From Gammaproteobacteria bacterium (lineage in GTDB: Bacteria; Pseudomonadota; Gammaproteobacteria; Pseudomonadales; Pseudohongiellaceae): a DNA stretch of 64,000 nucleotides. The notes under the pieces are model-generated. The model was not told where the DNA came from and made no database searches. It was given only the letters and a program-made list of their open reading frames with translations. A program made the translations under genes and the position numbers. The DNA lies in assembly GCA_002706685.1 (NCBI GenBank), contig PALV01000002.1, positions 124,001 to 188,000 on the forward strand, in the 5' to 3' direction. Shown here piece by piece: positions 33,610 through 42,753 of the stretch. Every line of letters begins with the position of its first letter. The first letter of the stretch is position 1.

Positions 33610-34431
33610 ATGCATATTGAGGGAATCAGGGAAAACAGAGTCGCAGTGAGTCTGAAAGACGGAGTCGCCCATGTGCGCCTGAACCGTCCGGACAAGCGCA
33701 ACGCACTGGACGATGATCTGTTTTTGTCACTGGCAGCGGCTGGCGAAGCACTGAAAAACATGTCCGGGCTGAGAGCTGTTGTATTGTCCGGAGAAGGGGA
33801 GTCGTTCTGCGCCGGGCTCGATTTTGCCTCGTTCAAGGGAATGTCTGAGCGTGACGGAGAGACCTCCACAATCGGCACCATGGTGTCCAGTGACGCCATC
33901 ACGCATCTCGCCCAGCAGGTCTGCTGGGTATGGCAGGAAGTGCCGGTGCCGGTAATCGCTTCACTGCATGGACATGCGCTCGGTGGAGGCATGCAGATCG
34001 CAATGGGCGCAGATATTCGTATTGCCCACCCGGAAACCCAGTTGTCCGTCCGCGAAGTCTACTGGGGCCTGATCCCCGATATGACAGGTACACTGATGCT
34101 GGGCAGTCTGGTGCGGCCGGATGTCGCGCGCGAGCTGGTATACACAGCACGTGTGCTGCCGGCAGCGGAAGGGCATGGTCTGGGACTGGTCACGCGCCTG
34201 TCAGATGAGCCTCTGGTGGAAGCGCAGGCGCTGGCTGCAGAAATTGCCAGTCGCAGTCCGGATGCCGTCAGAGCCGCCAAACGTTTGCTGACGCGACAGC
34301 TCAAGCAGCAGGCTGCAGAACAGTTTGCGGCCGAACGGGAAGAAATTCATCGCCTGATTGGTTCAGCCAACCAGAACGAGGCAGTGGCGGCCTACTTTCA
34401 GAAGCGGGCACCAAAATTTAAGGATAACTGA
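33610..34431 (+). CDS. Enoyl-CoA hydratase/isomerase (crotonase) family protein
   Basis: A 273-residue CoA-thioester enzyme. The crotonase fold is marked by VRLNRPDKRNALDDDL, the first oxyanion-hole element FCAGLDFASF, and the second element HGHALGGGMQIAMGADIR. The catalytic stretch reads LSVREVYWGLIPDMTGT, so the first Glu is present while the second acidic site is Asp; this variation is seen in isomerase-type members, so hydration is not assured. ATG 33610 is preferred over GTG 33586 because it has AGG upstream. The substrate is unknown. Confidence 0.88.
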   Translation: MHIEGIRENRVAVSLKDGVAHVRLNRPDKRNALDDDLFLSLAAAGEALKNMSGLRAVVLSGEGESFCAGLDFASFKGMSERDGETSTIGTMVSSDAITHLAQQVCWVWQEVPVPVIASLHGHALGGGMQIAMGADIRIAHPETQLSVREVYWGLIPDMTGTLMLGSLVRPDVARELVYTARVLPAAEGHGLGLVTRLSDEPLVEAQALAAEIASRSPDAVRAAKRLLTRQLKQQAAEQFAAEREEIHRLIGSANQNEAVAAYFQKRAPKFKDN

Positions 34432-34477
34432 GCAGTCTGCTGATCTGTGAGGCTGATCTGCGAGAATGAAGGGAAGA

Positions 34478-34564
34478 TGGTACCGGAGGCCGGACTCGAA
34501 CCGGCACGCTTTTAAGGGCATCGGATTTTGAATCCGACGTGTCTACCAATTTCACCACTCCGGC
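34478..34564 (-). tRNA. tRNA-Leu (anticodon CAA)
   Basis: On the minus strand the acceptor stem GCCGGAG pairs with CTCCGGT, followed by discriminator A and an encoded CCA at 34480-34478. The D-loop reads AAATTGGTAGACAC, the anticodon arm is TCGGA-TTCAAAA-TCCGA giving anticodon CAA, a long variable arm follows as in class II tRNAs, and the T-arm has GGTTCGAGTCC. No integrase or attachment repeat was seen beside it. Confidence 0.97.
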
Positions 34565-34695
34565 AGGATGTGTGCTTGTGCAGAAGGGCGCCATTATAAC
34601 AACATTGCAACATCTGACAATGGCTGTTTCGCAGCCGTCTGCGGTGCTGTCAGAGCTTGGCAAGCTTCGACGAATCGGGCAAACTTGCCGCCCTT

Positions 34696-35754
34696 ATGAA
34701 ACTATCCGACTTTGATTATGACCTGCCTGAAGAGCTGATCGCTCACTACCCTGCGGCCAATCGCAGTGGCAGTCGCATGCTGTGTCTTGATCGCAGCAGC
34801 GGCGCTGTTTCCCACCACGTGTTCAGCGACATTGTGAGCATGCTGCGGGCAGAGGATCTGCTGGTATTCAACGATACCCGTGTGCTGCCGGCGCGCCTGC
34901 ATGGGCAAAAGGCAACCGGCGGCAAGGTTGAAGTTCTGATTGAGCGGCTGTTGAGCGAACACGAAGCGCTGGCCCAGGTGCGCGCGAGTAAATCACCCGG
35001 CCCCGGTATGCAGTTGATACTGGAGGCAAGTGACAGCGATGCCGGGCTGACGGTGGAAGTGCTCGGTAGACAGGGCGAGTTTTTTCATCTGCGCTTTCCT
35101 GCAGATGCACCGGCAGTTGATCTGCTGGATCGCTACGGCCATATGCCACTGCCGCCCTATATTGATCGACCTGATGAGCAGGCGGACCAGAGCCGTTATC
35201 AGACAGTTTATGGACGCAATCCGGGCGCCGTCGCGGCACCCACCGCTGGACTGCATTTTGACGACCCCCTGCTTGATGCAATCAAACAGCGTGGCGTCGA
35301 CATGGCTTTTGTCACGCTGCATGTCGGTTCGGGGACGTTTCAACCGGTGCGTACCGAAAATGTGCTGGAGCATCGCATGCACAGTGAGTGGATTGATGTG
35401 CCGGTGAGCGTCTGTGAGCAGATTGCGGCATGCCGGGCCCGCGGTGGGCGCGTCATAGCCGTAGGCACAACGTCAGTTCGCAGCCTCGAATCAGCAGCGC
35501 TGAAGGCGGGCGGCGACATCGATGTGGAGCGGACGATAAATCCCTATCAGGGCGATACGGATATCTTTATCTACCCTGGCTATCAGTTTCAGGTAGTGGA
35601 CGCGATGATCACCAATTTCCATCTGCCAAAGTCGACGCTGATGATGCTGATCAGTGCCTTTGCGTCACGTGACAAAGTCATGGCTGCCTACGCTGAGGCA
35701 ATCAGCCAGCGTTACCGCTTCTTCAGTTACGGCGATGCCATGTTCATTCGGTAG
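34696..35754 (+). CDS. queA: S-adenosylmethionine:tRNA ribosyltransferase-isomerase QueA
   Basis: Transfers the ribosyl part of SAM to preQ1 in tRNA to form epoxyqueuosine at the wobble position of GUN anticodons; 352 residues, normal length. Landmarks: [15 protein letters not shown] at the start, [59 protein letters not shown] and [16 protein letters not shown]. The frame is open 13 codons upstream, but ATG 34696 is the family start. The usual partner tgt is not next; mdh follows instead. Confidence 0.97.
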   Translation: MKLSDFDYDLPEELIAHYPAANRSGSRMLCLDRSSGAVSHHVFSDIVSMLRAEDLLVFNDTRVLPARLHGQKATGGKVEVLIERLLSEHEALAQVRASKSPGPGMQLILEASDSDAGLTVEVLGRQGEFFHLRFPADAPAVDLLDRYGHMPLPPYIDRPDEQADQSRYQTVYGRNPGAVAAPTAGLHFDDPLLDAIKQRGVDMAFVTLHVGSGTFQPVRTENVLEHRMHSEWIDVPVSVCEQIAACRARGGRVIAVGTTSVRSLESAALKAGGDIDVERTINPYQGDTDIFIYPGYQFQVVDAMITNFHLPKSTLMMLISAFASRDKVMAAYAEAISQRYRFFSYGDAMFIR

Positions 35755-35763
35755 TGGTATACT
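35735..35763 (+). promoter_or_regulatory. Putative mdh promoter
   Basis: -35-like ATGCCA (35735-35740) and -10-like TATACT (35758-35763, 5 of 6 consensus) are spaced 17 nt apart at the very end of queA, 58 nt before the mdh start. Confidence 0.45.
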
Positions 35764-35820
35764 CTGCCCCCTCTAATCTTCAAGTAACACCTTAAATACA
35801 GACTTTACAAGGGTTTTATC

Positions 35821-36801
35821 ATGGCTAAAGCACCCGTTCGCGTTGCTGTCACCGGGGCAGCAGGACAGATCAGTTATTCATTGTTGTTCCGTATCGCTGC
35901 AGGCGAGATGCTGGGCAAAGATCAGCCCGTCATCCTGCAGTTACTTGAGATTACTCCGGCACTGGAAGCGCTGAAAGGCGTCGTCATGGAGCTGGAAGAC
36001 TGCGCGTTTCCGCTGGTTCACGACATCGTTCAGACCGATGACGCCAACGTGGCATTCAAAGACGCCGACTACTGCCTGCTGGTAGGCGCACGCCCCCGCG
36101 GCCCAGGCATGGAGCGCAAAGATCTGCTCGAAGCCAACGCTGCGATTTTCTCGGCACAGGGCAAGGCCATCAATGACAACGCCAGCCGCGATGTTAAAGT
36201 GCTGGTTGTTGGTAACCCGGCCAATACCAATGCGCTGATCGCATACCGTAACGCACCTGACCTCAAACCCGGTCAGTTCACGGCCATGACTCGTCTCGAC
36301 CACAACCGCGCCATCGCGCAGCTGGCCGAAAAGACAGGCAAGCACAGTACTGACGTTGATGGCATCATCATCTGGGGTAACCACTCCGCTACGCAATACC
36401 CGGATATCAACCACGCTACAGTGGCTGGCAAAAAGGCGGCCGACCTGGTTGACCAGGACTGGCTGGTAAGCACCTTCATCCCCAATGTTCAGCAGCGCGG
36501 CGCCGCCATCATCAAGGCGCGTGGTCTGTCTTCAGCTGCATCAGCGGCCAACGCGGCCATCGAGCACATGCGTGACTGGGCCCTTGGTACCAACGGCAAG
36601 GTGGTTAGCATGGGCATTCACAGCGATGGCAGCTACGGTATCGCCGAAGGCCTGATCTACTCATTCCCGGTTACCTGCGACAATGGTCAGTACACCATCG
36701 TACAGGGTCTGGATATCAGTGATTTCAGCCGTGGCCTGATGCAAAAAACCGAGAAGGAACTGGAAGAAGAACGCAACGGTGTTGCGCACCTGCTTCCCTG
36801 A
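35821..36801 (+). CDS. mdh: Malate dehydrogenase
   Basis: NAD-dependent oxidation of malate to oxaloacetate in the citric acid cycle; 326 residues, the longer LDH/MDH form common in Pseudomonas-like and betaproteobacterial genomes rather than the E. coli type. The NAD loop is [15 protein letters not shown], the mobile active-site loop has [14 protein letters not shown] with substrate Arg residues, MTRLDHNRA holds Arg and Asp, and the catalytic His is in [14 protein letters not shown]. It has its own probable promoter and a strong hairpin 10 nt after the stop. Confidence 0.97.
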   Translation: MAKAPVRVAVTGAAGQISYSLLFRIAAGEMLGKDQPVILQLLEITPALEALKGVVMELEDCAFPLVHDIVQTDDANVAFKDADYCLLVGARPRGPGMERKDLLEANAAIFSAQGKAINDNASRDVKVLVVGNPANTNALIAYRNAPDLKPGQFTAMTRLDHNRAIAQLAEKTGKHSTDVDGIIIWGNHSATQYPDINHATVAGKKAADLVDQDWLVSTFIPNVQQRGAAIIKARGLSSAASAANAAIEHMRDWALGTNGKVVSMGIHSDGSYGIAEGLIYSFPVTCDNGQYTIVQGLDISDFSRGLMQKTEKELEEERNGVAHLLP

Positions 36802-36811
36802 TTCCGGGCTG

Positions 36812-36840
36812 GCGGCGGTGACTGCATGAGTCATCGCCGC
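36812..36840 (+). terminator. Hairpin after mdh
   Basis: A 12-bp stem (GCGGCGGTGACT against AGTCATCGCCGC, one G-U pair) with a 5-nt loop GCATG follows the mdh stop by 10 nt. The downstream tract ATTCT is only weakly T-rich, so read-through into the sensor kinase gene is possible. Confidence 0.55.
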
Positions 36841-36857
36841 ATTCTCGAGTCCGCAAC

Positions 36858-37925
36858 ATGAACATCCGCATCAACTGGCGTCGTGAACTGCGTTTCTGGT
36901 CCTTTCAGCTGTTGGGCTGGATGACGTGGATCGTGATGCTGGTGCTGCGCGACCTCACATTTGTTCCTCGCGAATACATTCTTGAGCGCGTCAATGTTTT
37001 TGTCGTTGATGCCCTGATAGGCATGGCGTTGACCACAGCGCTGCGTTATCTGTACCGAAGTGTTTGGGACCGGCCGGTGTATGTCCGTTTTCTGGCGGTG
37101 ATGCTTGGCTGCTGGCTGGCCTCGCAGGCCTGGCGACCCATCAAGGTGCTGATTACCGATTCGGATTTTGGCGCCAGTGTGGATCTGACCGGTTATGGCT
37201 GGAACACATTCAGCAACTGGCTGCCGATATCCATGTCACTGCTGCTGTTGTGGAGCATGCTGTACTTCATGATGAAGTATTATCAGCTGTTCCATTACGA
37301 ACGCGAAAAAAGTCTGCGCTCAGAGTCTCTGGCGCACGAAGCACAGCTGCGCATGCTGCGCTATCAGCTCAATCCACATTTTCTGTTCAATACGCTCAAT
37401 GCCATCTCGACGCTGATTCTGGTGCAGTCGACCGACCAGGCGAATGCGATGGTGACCCGTCTCAGCAAGTTCCTGCGTTACTCACTGGAGCACGACCCGC
37501 TGGACAAAGTCACGCTTGAACATGAGCTGGCCAGTGTTAACCTGTATCTCGATATTGAAAAGGTCCGTTTTGAAGAACGCCTGCGGGTGGAATATGATCT
37601 GCCGGATAGCGTCCGTCAGGCACTGGTGCCCAGCATGCTGCTGCAGCCGATGGTCGAAAACTCCATCAAATACGCCATTGCACGTCACGAAAATGGCGGT
37701 ACCATCTGGATCAGCGCGTCGCCGTGTGATCGCAATAAACTGTGTATTACGGTTGCCGACGATGGCCCCGGTGCCGTGGGCGATCCGACGTCCATTGGGG
37801 TAGGATTAAAAAATATCCGTGACAGATTGCAGGAGATTTACGGTGACGAGCACCAGTTTCTGTTCTCTCCACAGGATCCAAAAGGATTTAAGGTAACGGT
37901 AGTGATTCCCTATGAAACCAGATAA
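36858..37925 (+). CDS. LytS-type sensor histidine kinase
   Basis: A 355-residue membrane kinase of the LytS/YehU family. Four hydrophobic segments (about 15-32, 45-62, 76-92, 120-142) form the sensor without a clear periplasmic domain. The His_kinase domain has the phosphoacceptor LRYQLNPHFLFNTLNAIS (His ~174), and the ATPase domain has the N-box LLQPMVENSIKYAI and the G-box DDGPGAVG followed by GVGLKNIRDRL. It overlaps the regulator gene by 14 nt, so the pair is made together. The signal is unknown. Confidence 0.93.
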   Translation: MNIRINWRRELRFWSFQLLGWMTWIVMLVLRDLTFVPREYILERVNVFVVDALIGMALTTALRYLYRSVWDRPVYVRFLAVMLGCWLASQAWRPIKVLITDSDFGASVDLTGYGWNTFSNWLPISMSLLLLWSMLYFMMKYYQLFHYEREKSLRSESLAHEAQLRMLRYQLNPHFLFNTLNAISTLILVQSTDQANAMVTRLSKFLRYSLEHDPLDKVTLEHELASVNLYLDIEKVRFEERLRVEYDLPDSVRQALVPSMLLQPMVENSIKYAIARHENGGTIWISASPCDRNKLCITVADDGPGAVGDPTSIGVGLKNIRDRLQEIYGDEHQFLFSPQDPKGFKVTVVIPYETR

Positions 37926-38733
37926 TTCCAAACAGTTGATACGTGCCCTGGTTGTCGATGATGAGGCTCTGGCCAGGCAAGGTCTGGAACTGCGTCTTGC
38001 CGACATCGACGGAGTCGAGGTCGTTGGCAGTTGTCAGAATGGTCGCGAAGCACTGGAGATGATCGCCGACAAAGAACCCGATCTGATGTTTCTGGATATT
38101 CAGATGCCGGGTATGACGGGTTTCGACGTGGTTGAACAGCTTCAGCAGGATAATATGCCGCTGATTGTGTTTGTGACGGCCTATGACGAATACGCGGTGA
38201 ATGCCTTTGATATTCATGCTGTTGATTATCTGTTGAAGCCTATCGAAGTCGAGCGTTTGCAGCAGGCAGTGAGCAAGGTGCGGGAGCGCCTGGATCATGG
38301 GCGCGACGATCAGGAGAAACGCCAGCTTCTGGATATTGTTATCAGTCTGACGGGCAAGTCGGAGCAGGCCATCGTTGAGCTGATGAGCAGCGGCAATCCG
38401 ATGATGCGTTACGGCGAAAAACTGGCAATCAAGGACGGTGCATCCACGACCTTTGTACCGGTACGTGATATTGACTGGATTGATGCTGCCGGCGACTACA
38501 TGTGTGTGCATGTAAAAGGCGATACCCTGATCATGCGCACGACTATGAAAGAACTTGAATCACAACTTGATCCAAGCGTATTTCAACGTGTTCACCGCTC
38601 CACAATTGTCAATCTTGATCGGGTAGAAAAAGTGTCCTCACATATCAATGGCGAGTTTCATCTGACCCTGAGCTGCGGTACCTCGCTGAAAATGAGCCGC
38701 AGCTACAAAGACAAGGTCAAACACTTCTTTTGA
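37912..38733 (+). CDS. LytTR family response regulator
   Basis: A 273-residue regulator. The receiver domain (about 10-130) has VVDDEALA, the phosphoacceptor Asp62 in LMFLDIQMPG, the switch Thr in FVTAYDEYAV and the Lys in YLLKPIEV. The C-terminal LytTR DNA-binding domain (about 170-273) contains DIDWIDAAGDYMCVHV, FQRVHRSTIVNLDRV and LKMSRSYKDKVK. It works with the overlapping LytS-type kinase. Its targets are not evident, and no membrane transport gene follows as in lytSR-lrgAB; the next gene is convergent. Confidence 0.95.
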   Translation: MKPDNSKQLIRALVVDDEALARQGLELRLADIDGVEVVGSCQNGREALEMIADKEPDLMFLDIQMPGMTGFDVVEQLQQDNMPLIVFVTAYDEYAVNAFDIHAVDYLLKPIEVERLQQAVSKVRERLDHGRDDQEKRQLLDIVISLTGKSEQAIVELMSSGNPMMRYGEKLAIKDGASTTFVPVRDIDWIDAAGDYMCVHVKGDTLIMRTTMKELESQLDPSVFQRVHRSTIVNLDRVEKVSSHINGEFHLTLSCGTSLKMSRSYKDKVKHFF

Positions 38734-38759
38734 TGCCAGTCTGAGCTGATTCGCGCCTG

Positions 38760-39236
38760 TCATCCTTTCAGGTGTGTCAGGGGCAGAGCAGTGGTATCAA
38801 GTACTTTGCGCATGATGAAGCTGGAATGGACATCGGCAACTCCCTCAATACGGGTCAGTGTGTTGAGCAGGAACTCCTGGTAATAGTCCATATCCGGCAC
38901 CACCACTTTTAACTGATAATCTGCCGATTGTCCGGTGATCAGCAGACATTCGATGACTTCAGGGTGTTTCAGGATCTCGGACTCGAATCGCTCAAAGCGA
39001 TCCGGTGTGTGGCGATCCATGCTCACCTGCACCAGCGCACTGAGTTTAAGGCCCAGGGCAGAGGCGCTGAGGATGGTGGCCTGACGTTCTATCAGACCCT
39101 CGTCCTGCATCCGTTTAACACGGCGTGCGCAAGGGGTGGCCGACAGGCCAACACGCTCTGCCAGTTCCAGATTGGTAATGGCGCCGTCTCGCTGCAGCTC
39201 CTGAAGAATTCGTCGATCCAGCTTGTCTAAATCCAT
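38760..39236 (-). CDS. Lrp/AsnC family transcriptional regulator
   Basis: A 158-residue regulator with an N-terminal HTH (LDKLDRRILQELQRDG, NLELAERVGLSATPCARRVKRM) and the C-terminal RAM ligand-binding domain (YQLKVVVPDMDYYQEFLLN). Members respond to amino acids such as leucine. It is divergent from leuA, so it may control leuA and itself through the palindrome in between. The frame extends 35 codons upstream into AT-rich DNA, but ATG 39236 matches the family start. It could equally be a BkdR-type regulator of branched-chain degradation. Confidence 0.92.
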   Translation of the reverse strand: MDLDKLDRRILQELQRDGAITNLELAERVGLSATPCARRVKRMQDEGLIERQATILSASALGLKLSALVQVSMDRHTPDRFERFESEILKHPEVIECLLITGQSADYQLKVVVPDMDYYQEFLLNTLTRIEGVADVHSSFIMRKVLDTTALPLTHLKG

Positions 39237-39250
39237 AGTATTTCGCTTTA

Positions 39251-39269
39251 TGTGGTGAATATAACCACA
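39251..39269. promoter_or_regulatory. Palindrome in Lrp-leuA intergenic region
   Basis: TGTGGT and ACCACA form a perfect inverted repeat around the AT-rich centre GAATATA, 15-33 nt before the lrp start. The flanks (39241-39320) are very AT-rich compared with the surroundings. Both traits fit an Lrp-family site that would act on lrp and the divergent leuA. Confidence 0.5.
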
Positions 39270-39370
39270 ATAAATCATAAATATAGTTATAAAGTCCAAT
39301 AATAATGAAAATCGGCGTAAATTAGTGGTGGAATCACTCAAGGCATCCGACTATTCTATGCAACATCCGG

Positions 39371-39505
39371 CCGAACATGATTCGGAGTCCAACCCAGACA
39401 GAATGATCCTTCTGTCGGGTGCCAGGCCAGATGGGCAGTGATGGGGTCGAAGCTTAAACAGAGCGCCGCTCAGCCACACTGACATCCTGACGCCACCAGC
39501 GTCAG
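39371..39505 (+). promoter_or_regulatory. Hairpin-rich leuA leader region
   Basis: Within the 377-nt gap before leuA lie three stem-loops. They are CCGAA/TTCGG with loop CATGA at 39371-39385; ACCC plus GACAGAA paired with TTCTGTC plus GGGT across a single bulged A (39392-39420, loop TGATCC); and CTGACGC/GCGTCAG with loop CACCA (39487-39505). They would fit a structured 5' leader. No U-run or leucine-rich leader peptide supports classical attenuation. The rest of the gap shows nothing I can identify. Confidence 0.35.
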
Positions 39506-39613
39506 TTCGCCTGCCGGAACAGGGCACGGACCCAGTAAGATGGATTTCACACTGGTAGCAACAGCAACGGGCAATCGCGTCAAGCGTTAGAAAAAGGCAA
39601 CTGGAGTCACCGC

Positions 39614-41299
39614 ATGTCGGAACACAATCGATTCGATCATCGTAAATACCCTGCATTCACACCTGTGGGTCTCAAGGACCGCACCTGGCCGGATCAGGTA
39701 ATCACTACCGCGCCCCGCTGGTGTAGCGTGGATCTGCGTGATGGCAACCAGGCCCTGATTGAGCCAATGTCAGTAGCGCAGAAAAAACAGATGTTCGACC
39801 TGTTGCTGGAGATAGGATTCAAGGAAATTGAAGTAGGATTTCCTTCGGCGTCACAGCCCGACTTCGATTTCGTTCGTCATCTGATCGAAGAAGACCGCAT
39901 TCCCGATGATGTGACGGTGCAGGTGCTGACCCAGGCCCGGCCTGAACTGATCGCACGTACCTATGAGGCATTAAAAGGTGTCAAGCGTGCGATTGTCCAT
40001 GTCTACAACTCGACCTCGGTAGTACAGCGTCAGAAAGTATTCAAAACCGACAAGCAGGGCATTATTGATATTGCAGTTCGCGGGGCCAGCGAAGTTAAAC
40101 GTCATGCGGCTCTTAATCCGGAAACCGAGTGGGTATTTCAATACTCGCCGGAAAGTTTTACCGGTACCGAGGTCGACTTCGCAGTGGATGTCTGTAATGC
40201 CGTCATTGATGTGTGGCAACCGACCCCCGACTCACCCTGTATCATCAATCTGCCGGCCACTGTTGAAATGGCAACGCCCAATGTGTTCGCTGATCAGATT
40301 GAGCTGTTCTGCCGCAAGGTGGACCGTCGCGACTCGGTCATTGTCAGTCTGCACACCCACAATGACCGTGGTTGTGCAGTGGCCGCTGCCGAGCTCGGCG
40401 TAATGGCAGGGGCAGATCGTATTGAGGGTACCTTGCTGGGGAACGGCGAGCGCACCGGCAATATGGATATCATCACCATGGCCATGAATCTGTACAGCCA
40501 GGGTGTCGACCCGCGTCTGGATTTCAGCGACATGGACAAGATCTGCACCGTCAGCAAGGCCTGTACTCAGATCGATGTGCACCCGCGCCAACCCTATGCC
40601 GGAGATCTGGTGTTCACGGCATTCTCGGGCAGCCATCAGGATGCCATCAAGAAATGTCTCGACCTGTATAAAGAAGGCGATACCTGGGAGATTGCCTACC
40701 TGCCCATAGACCCGCGGGATCTCGGCCGTACCTACCAGGACGTGATTCGGGTCAACAGTCAGTCAGGCAAGGGCGGCGTCGCTTACGTGCTGCAGAGCAA
40801 GTTTGGTTTCAACCTGCCGCGCTGGCTGCAGATTGATTTCAGCCGGGTGGTCCAGAAGGAGGCGGAAACATCCGGTCAGGAGATTGCGCCGGACAAGATC
40901 TGGACCCTGTTCAAGGACACCTACCTGAGCAGCCATCAGGATGTGCAGCTGCAGAATTTTAAATTTGAAAAAGTGGGCGATCGCGAGCGCTTCAAGGCGG
41001 TACTGAACTGCTTCGATAAAGAGCTGGATATTGAAGGTGAAGGCGACGGTGTTGTTGATGCATTCGTTGAGGCCATCAAAAAAGCCACCGACATTGATTT
41101 CGAAATCATGGAGTACGGTGAGCACGCTCTGGGTCAGGGTGCTGATGCTGAGGCGGTTACCTACATTCAATTGAAGAATGGTCTGGAGCGTTACACGGGT
41201 GTGGCCATCAGCCGGGACATCGTCAGCTCCTCGCTCAACGCGCTGCTGCGTGCTGCCGGTCAACTGATTGACGAAGCTCGGCAACGCAACGCTGCCTGA
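39614..41299 (+). CDS. leuA: 2-isopropylmalate synthase LeuA (long, type 2)
   Basis: Condenses acetyl-CoA with 2-ketoisovalerate in the first leucine-specific step; 561 residues, the long form found in actinobacteria, yeast and some proteobacteria. The barrel starts APRWCSVDLRDGNQALIEPM (catalytic Arg-Asp), has EVGFPSASQPDFDF, the metal site SLHTHNDRGCAVAA and LGNGERTGNMD. The C-terminal LeuA_dimer domain (about 430-555) senses leucine and has AVTYIQLKNGLERYTGVAIS. CAACTGGAG lies upstream of the ATG. It is divergent from the Lrp-type regulator and ends at a good intrinsic terminator. Confidence 0.97.
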   Translation: MSEHNRFDHRKYPAFTPVGLKDRTWPDQVITTAPRWCSVDLRDGNQALIEPMSVAQKKQMFDLLLEIGFKEIEVGFPSASQPDFDFVRHLIEEDRIPDDVTVQVLTQARPELIARTYEALKGVKRAIVHVYNSTSVVQRQKVFKTDKQGIIDIAVRGASEVKRHAALNPETEWVFQYSPESFTGTEVDFAVDVCNAVIDVWQPTPDSPCIINLPATVEMATPNVFADQIELFCRKVDRRDSVIVSLHTHNDRGCAVAAAELGVMAGADRIEGTLLGNGERTGNMDIITMAMNLYSQGVDPRLDFSDMDKICTVSKACTQIDVHPRQPYAGDLVFTAFSGSHQDAIKKCLDLYKEGDTWEIAYLPIDPRDLGRTYQDVIRVNSQSGKGGVAYVLQSKFGFNLPRWLQIDFSRVVQKEAETSGQEIAPDKIWTLFKDTYLSSHQDVQLQNFKFEKVGDRERFKAVLNCFDKELDIEGEGDGVVDAFVEAIKKATDIDFEIMEYGEHALGQGADAEAVTYIQLKNGLERYTGVAISRDIVSSSLNALLRAAGQLIDEARQRNAA

Positions 41300-41330
41300 T
41301 AATTACCGGGCTCTTTGCCCGTTTAAACAG

Positions 41331-41365
41331 ACGCCCGTGGTGCTATTCATTGCCGCGGGCGTTTT
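41331..41365 (+). terminator. Intrinsic terminator of leuA
   Basis: A 10-bp GC-rich stem (ACGCCCGTGG against CCGCGGGCGT, one G-T pair) with a 12-nt loop is followed directly by TTTT, 32 nt after the leuA stop. Confidence 0.8.
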
Positions 41366-41497
41366 GGCATGTAAACAGCCTCGCGGCTCAGTCCGGCAGG
41401 ACATCATCACTGTTCATTGCATGCCAGTTCGTAGCATACTTCTCTCCGGCATAAGCCAAACTTTTTCTTCCTCCACTGCGACCAATCCAGCAGGCAC

Positions 41498-42073
41498 ATG
41501 AAACAGACAATCCAAGACACGAGTGATGAGGTTCTCATTGCTGCCGCGCTGGACGGCTCGCTGACAGCCTGGAATGCACTGGTTCGCCGCCATGAAAGAC
41601 AGGTGTACAACTTCAGCTTGCGGTTTACCGGCAATCCGGACGACGCCAGGGATCTGATGCAGGAAGTGTTTCTGGGTCTGTATCGCAATCTGGAGAACTT
41701 TCGCGGCCAGTCGCAACTGACTACCTGGCTGTTCCGCATAGGCCACAACAAGGCAGTTGATATGGCCAGGCGGCGGCAGGCTGGACCTGTAGTGACAGCG
41801 CTGGATGATGAGGTGCACGCCGAAGTGCCTCAGGCAGATGATGAAGCTGAGCTGCCGGATCGTCACTTGCAGGAGCAACAGAGTAACGCTCGCATCCAGC
41901 GTGTGTTGCAGCAACTGCCAGTTGAACAGCGCCTGGTTGTGGAACTGAAAATTTTTCAGGAACTGACGTTTGATGATATTGCCGAGATTGAGTCAATTTC
42001 CGCCAATACGGCAAAAACGCGCTTCTACGCGGCCTTGAAGAAACTGAAATCCTTACTGGAGAGCACGCCATGA
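41498..42073 (+). CDS. ECF-type RNA polymerase sigma factor
   Basis: A 191-residue sigma-70 family factor. Region 2 spans about 20-95 (VRRHERQVYNFSLRFTG, ARDLMQEVFLGLYRNL, TTWLFRIGHNKAVDMARR) and region 4 about 128-185 (QLPVEQRLVVELKIFQELTF, ISANTAKTRFYAALKKL). The linker is acidic. It lacks regions 1 and 3, typical of the extracytoplasmic-function class that directs polymerase to stress genes. Its stop overlaps the anti-sigma gene (ATGA). No clear ECF-type autoregulatory promoter was recognised upstream. Confidence 0.93.
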   Translation: MKQTIQDTSDEVLIAAALDGSLTAWNALVRRHERQVYNFSLRFTGNPDDARDLMQEVFLGLYRNLENFRGQSQLTTWLFRIGHNKAVDMARRRQAGPVVTALDDEVHAEVPQADDEAELPDRHLQEQQSNARIQRVLQQLPVEQRLVVELKIFQELTFDDIAEIESISANTAKTRFYAALKKLKSLLESTP

Positions 42074-42753
42074 GCTGTGATCAGACCCCCCATTTAATCG
42101 CCGACTATTTCGACGATCATGCGGACGCGGCACGCCGGCAGCAAATTGACCAGCACTTGCTGGGCTGCCCTGACTGTCAGCAGGCGGTGCACGAGCTGTC
42201 ACCGGCGGCGGTCATGCTTGAGCAATGGCGCGATGAGCCTGTGCCGCAGTGGAAACCTGTCCGGATCATGCAGCAGGATAAAGGTATGGCTGCGTCGCCG
42301 AATAGTCGGCATGACAAATACGGTCAACGCCCGGCCGCTGAATCTGCCGGCCGGGCGCGCTGGTTACAGTGGGGGCCACTGGCGGCGTCGCTGGTCATGG
42401 CCGTCGCGGTCGTGTTCCAGATGCAGGTCAGCGTTAATGACCAGGGATGGCAGCTGAGTTTTGCGGGCAGAGATGGCACAACGGTGCAGACTCAGGCTCT
42501 CGACAACTATCTGGCCGATTTTGCCGAGCAGCAACAGCTCGCCAATCAGCAGATGGTGGAACAGGCCCTGGCACAGTTCGGCGAAACCAGTGCAGACAGT
42601 CTGGTCCAGCTTGTGCAGTACATAGAACAACAGCGCGAGCAGGACATGCGCCAGATGGAGGCAGGATTCAGGCAGCTATTGAACCGTAATTACCAGACAG
42701 TCAATTCCGTCCAGCAGCTGGCATCGTTTGTTCAGTATCAGGAGGCTCAGTAA
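42070..42753 (+). CDS. Zinc-finger anti-sigma factor
   Basis: A 227-residue membrane anti-sigma protein. The N-terminal ZAS-type domain has the metal motif QHLLGCPDCQQ (HxxxCxxC) near residue 30. One membrane helix lies at about 100-117 (GPLAASLVMAVAVVF). The periplasmic part is Gln-rich and looks coiled-coil (about 150-225). The cytoplasmic domain would hold the sigma factor until an envelope signal triggers release. It overlaps the sigma gene by 4 nt and the following gene by 1 nt (TAATG). Confidence 0.88.
   Translation: MSCDQTPHLIADYFDDHADAARRQQIDQHLLGCPDCQQAVHELSPAAVMLEQWRDEPVPQWKPVRIMQQDKGMAASPNSRHDKYGQRPAAESAGRARWLQWGPLAASLVMAVAVVFQMQVSVNDQGWQLSFAGRDGTTVQTQALDNYLADFAEQQQLANQQMVEQALAQFGETSADSLVQLVQYIEQQREQDMRQMEAGFRQLLNRNYQTVNSVQQLASFVQYQEAQ

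Noticed and set aside
34478..34564. tRNA-Leu as an attachment site for an integrated element
   Set aside because: No integrase, no duplicated tRNA 3' end and ordinary housekeeping genes on both sides.
39358..39441. 27-codon frame considered as a leuA leader peptide
   Set aside because: It has only two adjacent leucine codons, no convincing ribosome site and no terminator hairpin with a T-run after it.
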